8,713 bases of DNA from an uncultured Bacilli bacterium (GTDB lineage Bacteria > Bacillota_I > Bacilli_A > RF39 > UBA660): NCBI GenBank assembly GCA_947853365.1, contig CANTWQ010000038.1, positions 1 through 8,713 on the forward strand. The letters run 5' to 3'. The translations under genes and the position numbers were made by a program. This document shows, piece after piece, positions 7,927-8,713 of this stretch. Below the pieces are notes generated by a model. That model did no database searches. It saw only the letters and a list, made by a program, of their open reading frames with translations, and was not told the DNA's origin. Position 1 is the first letter of the stretch; each line of letters starts with the position of its first letter.

Positions 7927-7954
7927 GGCAAAACAAAAGAGAGCTTTCGCTCTC
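7927..7954 (-). terminator. Rho-independent terminator upstream of the rhomboid gene
   Basis: GAGAGC (7954-7949) and GCTCTC (7944-7939) form a perfect stem closed by a GAAA tetraloop, followed on the minus strand by TTTTGTTTTG. There is no T run on the other side, so it acts on minus-strand transcripts only. No gene that it would serve is visible immediately upstream. Confidence 0.8.
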
Positions 7955-8356
7955 GATTTCATCGATCTTTTATTTGTTTTAAAAAAGTATGTTTGCTACT
8001 TGAAAGGAAAAAGGCAATATACATAAGGTTCAACCAAAAACCTCTGAAAACAGAAATATCCCGCTATAGAATGAATGGAGTGTGTTATTATTTTGGTTCT
8101 TTGATCGATGAAATGATGATTGATCATATCCAGGTGAAGCAGCTTAAACTTTAGGGATGAATATTTTAGAATAGGAGATGAATTGTTTTTTTCTGGATTG
8201 GATCAATCGTTTTCCATGATAGCATGAGGATTTAGAAAATGCAACTGACGCTTTTTTCTATTTTTGTAAGAATTTTTGTTCAAAGAAAAGGAAAAGTGTC
8301 TTATCAGAACACAAAACAGAAGTATGATTAGTCAAACGAAGCAAAAACGTAAATCA
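7955..8356. other. About 400 nt with no confident gene
   Basis: No convincing coding region is seen on either strand; frames are broken by stops every few tens of codons. I looked for the conserved cores of RNase P RNA, tmRNA and SRP RNA and did not find them. The stretch is AT-rich and holds a 12-nt inverted repeat (ATTTCATCGATC at 7956-7967 and its complement at 8103-8114), a TCTG-AAAA-CAGA hairpin near 8043-8054, and one marginal short reading frame. It lies between two terminators that both face the minus direction, so a small RNA on that strand is possible but unproven. Confidence 0.5.
8239..8331 (+). CDS. Possible 30-residue plus-strand small protein
   Basis: This marginal reading frame starts MQLTLFSIFVRIFVQRKG: a short hydrophobic stretch, then a basic and polar tail ending in KYD. 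TGAGGA lies 8 nt before the ATG, an acceptable ribosome binding site. The hydrophobic head with a charged tail is the general shape of small type I toxins or membrane peptides, but the match is only in shape and the hydrophobic part is short and interrupted by Arg. No good promoter is seen. It would be the only plus-strand gene in the window. It may well be chance. Confidence 0.15.
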   Translation: MQLTLFSIFVRIFVQRKGKVSYQNTKQKYD

Positions 8357-8359
8357 ATT

Positions 8360-8403
8360 AAAAAAAGCAAGTTTTTTATCTATTTACATAAGTTCCTTGC
8401 TTT
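8360..8403 (-). terminator. Rho-independent terminator of the glycyl-tRNA synthetase gene
   Basis: AAAGCAAG (8403-8396) pairs with CTTGCTTT (8371-8364) on the minus strand, leading into seven T (8366-8360). It begins 16 nt after the stop codon. The 24-nt loop is long for a terminator, so efficiency is uncertain. Confidence 0.7.
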
Positions 8404-8419
8404 CATTTTTGATTTTGGT

Positions 8420-8713
8420 TTAATAAAACAATTTTTCTTGCAAATATGGGATGACTTCATCGAGCGAAATGGTAATTTGGTGCATGGTATCCCGATCGCG
8501 AATTGTTACAGTATTGTTTTCTAATGTATCATTGTCGATCGTAATACAATATGGTGTTCCAATCGCATCACAGCGACGATAGCGTTTACCAATATTACCA
8601 CTTTCATCATAAGTTACTGAAAAATATCGAGATAATGTTTGATAAAGTTCCATGGCACGCTCACTATGATATTTTTTAACGAGTGGTAAAACAGCAACTT
8701 TATAAGGCGCTAA
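8420..8713 (-). CDS. glyQS: Glycyl-tRNA synthetase, single-chain type, C-terminal 97 residues (gene runs off the right edge)
   Basis: This is the C-terminal anticodon-binding domain of the class IIa homodimeric glycyl-tRNA synthetase, which charges tRNA-Gly in the cytoplasm. Recognisable elements, in order, are LAPYKVAVLPLVKK at the right edge, the YDESGNIGKRYRRCD segment, AIGTPYCITID and the very typical NTVTIRDRDTM, ending a few residues later as usual for the family. The catalytic core and start lie beyond the window. The frame is open through to position 8713, so the ATG at 8651-8653 is internal and not a start. The single-chain form differs from the separate glyQ and glyS subunits of B. 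subtilis. It is followed by its own terminator. Confidence 0.95.
   Translation of the reverse strand, partial: LAPYKVAVLPLVKKYHSERAMELYQTLSRYFSVTYDESGNIGKRYRRCDAIGTPYCITIDNDTLENNTVTIRDRDTMHQITISLDEVIPYLQEKLFY

Noticed and set aside
7861..7962. Longer start for the rhomboid protein, adding 34 residues
   Set aside because: The extension covers the TATAAT, the AGGAGG and part of the upstream terminator, and has no ribosome binding site of its own.
7956..8114. 12-nt inverted repeat GATCGATGAAAT as a possible mobile-element end or operator pair
   Set aside because: Its core ATCGAT is itself palindromic, so a chance match in AT-rich DNA is likely. There is no transposase and no target duplication.
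7924..8154. Plus-strand open frame of 76 codons over the rhomboid upstream region
   Set aside because: It has no ribosome binding site, runs through the minus-strand terminator and part of the gap, has no recognisable family resemblance, and looks like chance.
7955..8356. Structural RNA gene (RNase P, tmRNA or SRP RNA) in the gap of suitable size
   Set aside because: None of the conserved core sequences of these RNAs could be found by eye on either strand.
8276..8524. Plus-strand open frame of 82 codons overlapping the end of the glycyl-tRNA synthetase gene
   Set aside because: It runs antisense through a certain gene and its terminator, with no ribosome binding site. Its Lys/Phe-rich composition simply reflects A- and T-rich DNA.
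8420..8653. Short stand-alone 77-residue gene
   Set aside because: The frame stays open to the window edge and the added 20 residues continue the glycyl-tRNA synthetase anticodon-binding domain, so the ATG at 8651-8653 is internal.

Overview
The window is AT-rich and every confident gene lies on the minus strand. It looks like the chromosome of a low-GC Gram-positive bacterium (Bacillota). Four things point there: a T-box leader on the phenylalanyl-tRNA synthetase operon, strong AGGAGG-type ribosome binding sites, RecD2, and a single-chain glycyl-tRNA synthetase. UGA is a real stop codon here (the 593-residue gene ends in TGA) and Trp is read from TGG, so this is not a Mycoplasma-code genome. 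An Erysipelotrichia-like or related Bacilli lineage is my best guess, but it is inference only.

In transcription order, from right to left: the C-terminal 97 residues of glycyl-tRNA synthetase (8420-8713) and its terminator; about 400 nt with no recognisable gene (7955-8356), ended by a second minus-strand terminator; a rhomboid intramembrane protease with a soluble N-terminal domain (6727-7860) and its terminator; recD2, a 5'-3' DNA helicase (4474-6657), followed without a clear terminator by a 57-residue membrane-anchored protein (4225-4398), which has one; an unrecognised all-helical 593-residue protein (2369-4150); then a promoter, a phenylalanine T-box riboswitch (about 2088-2337), pheS (1026-2087) and the first 346 codons of pheT (1-1039), which runs off the left edge.

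Most of this is housekeeping: two aminoacyl-tRNA synthetases, a repair helicase and a membrane protease. The units are tightly packed. The pheS promoter begins inside the stop codon of the upstream gene, the rhomboid terminator includes its own stop codon, and pheS overlaps pheT by 14 nt. pheST is controlled by uncharged tRNA-Phe through the T-box; specifier codon UUC and bulge UGGU both fit tRNA-Phe.

There is no sign of a mobile element, CRISPR array, defence island or biosynthetic cluster. The parts worth a second look are the unknown 593-residue protein, the 57-residue membrane protein next to recD2, the rhomboid without a C-terminal TPR region, and the roughly 400-nt gap between two terminators that point the same way.
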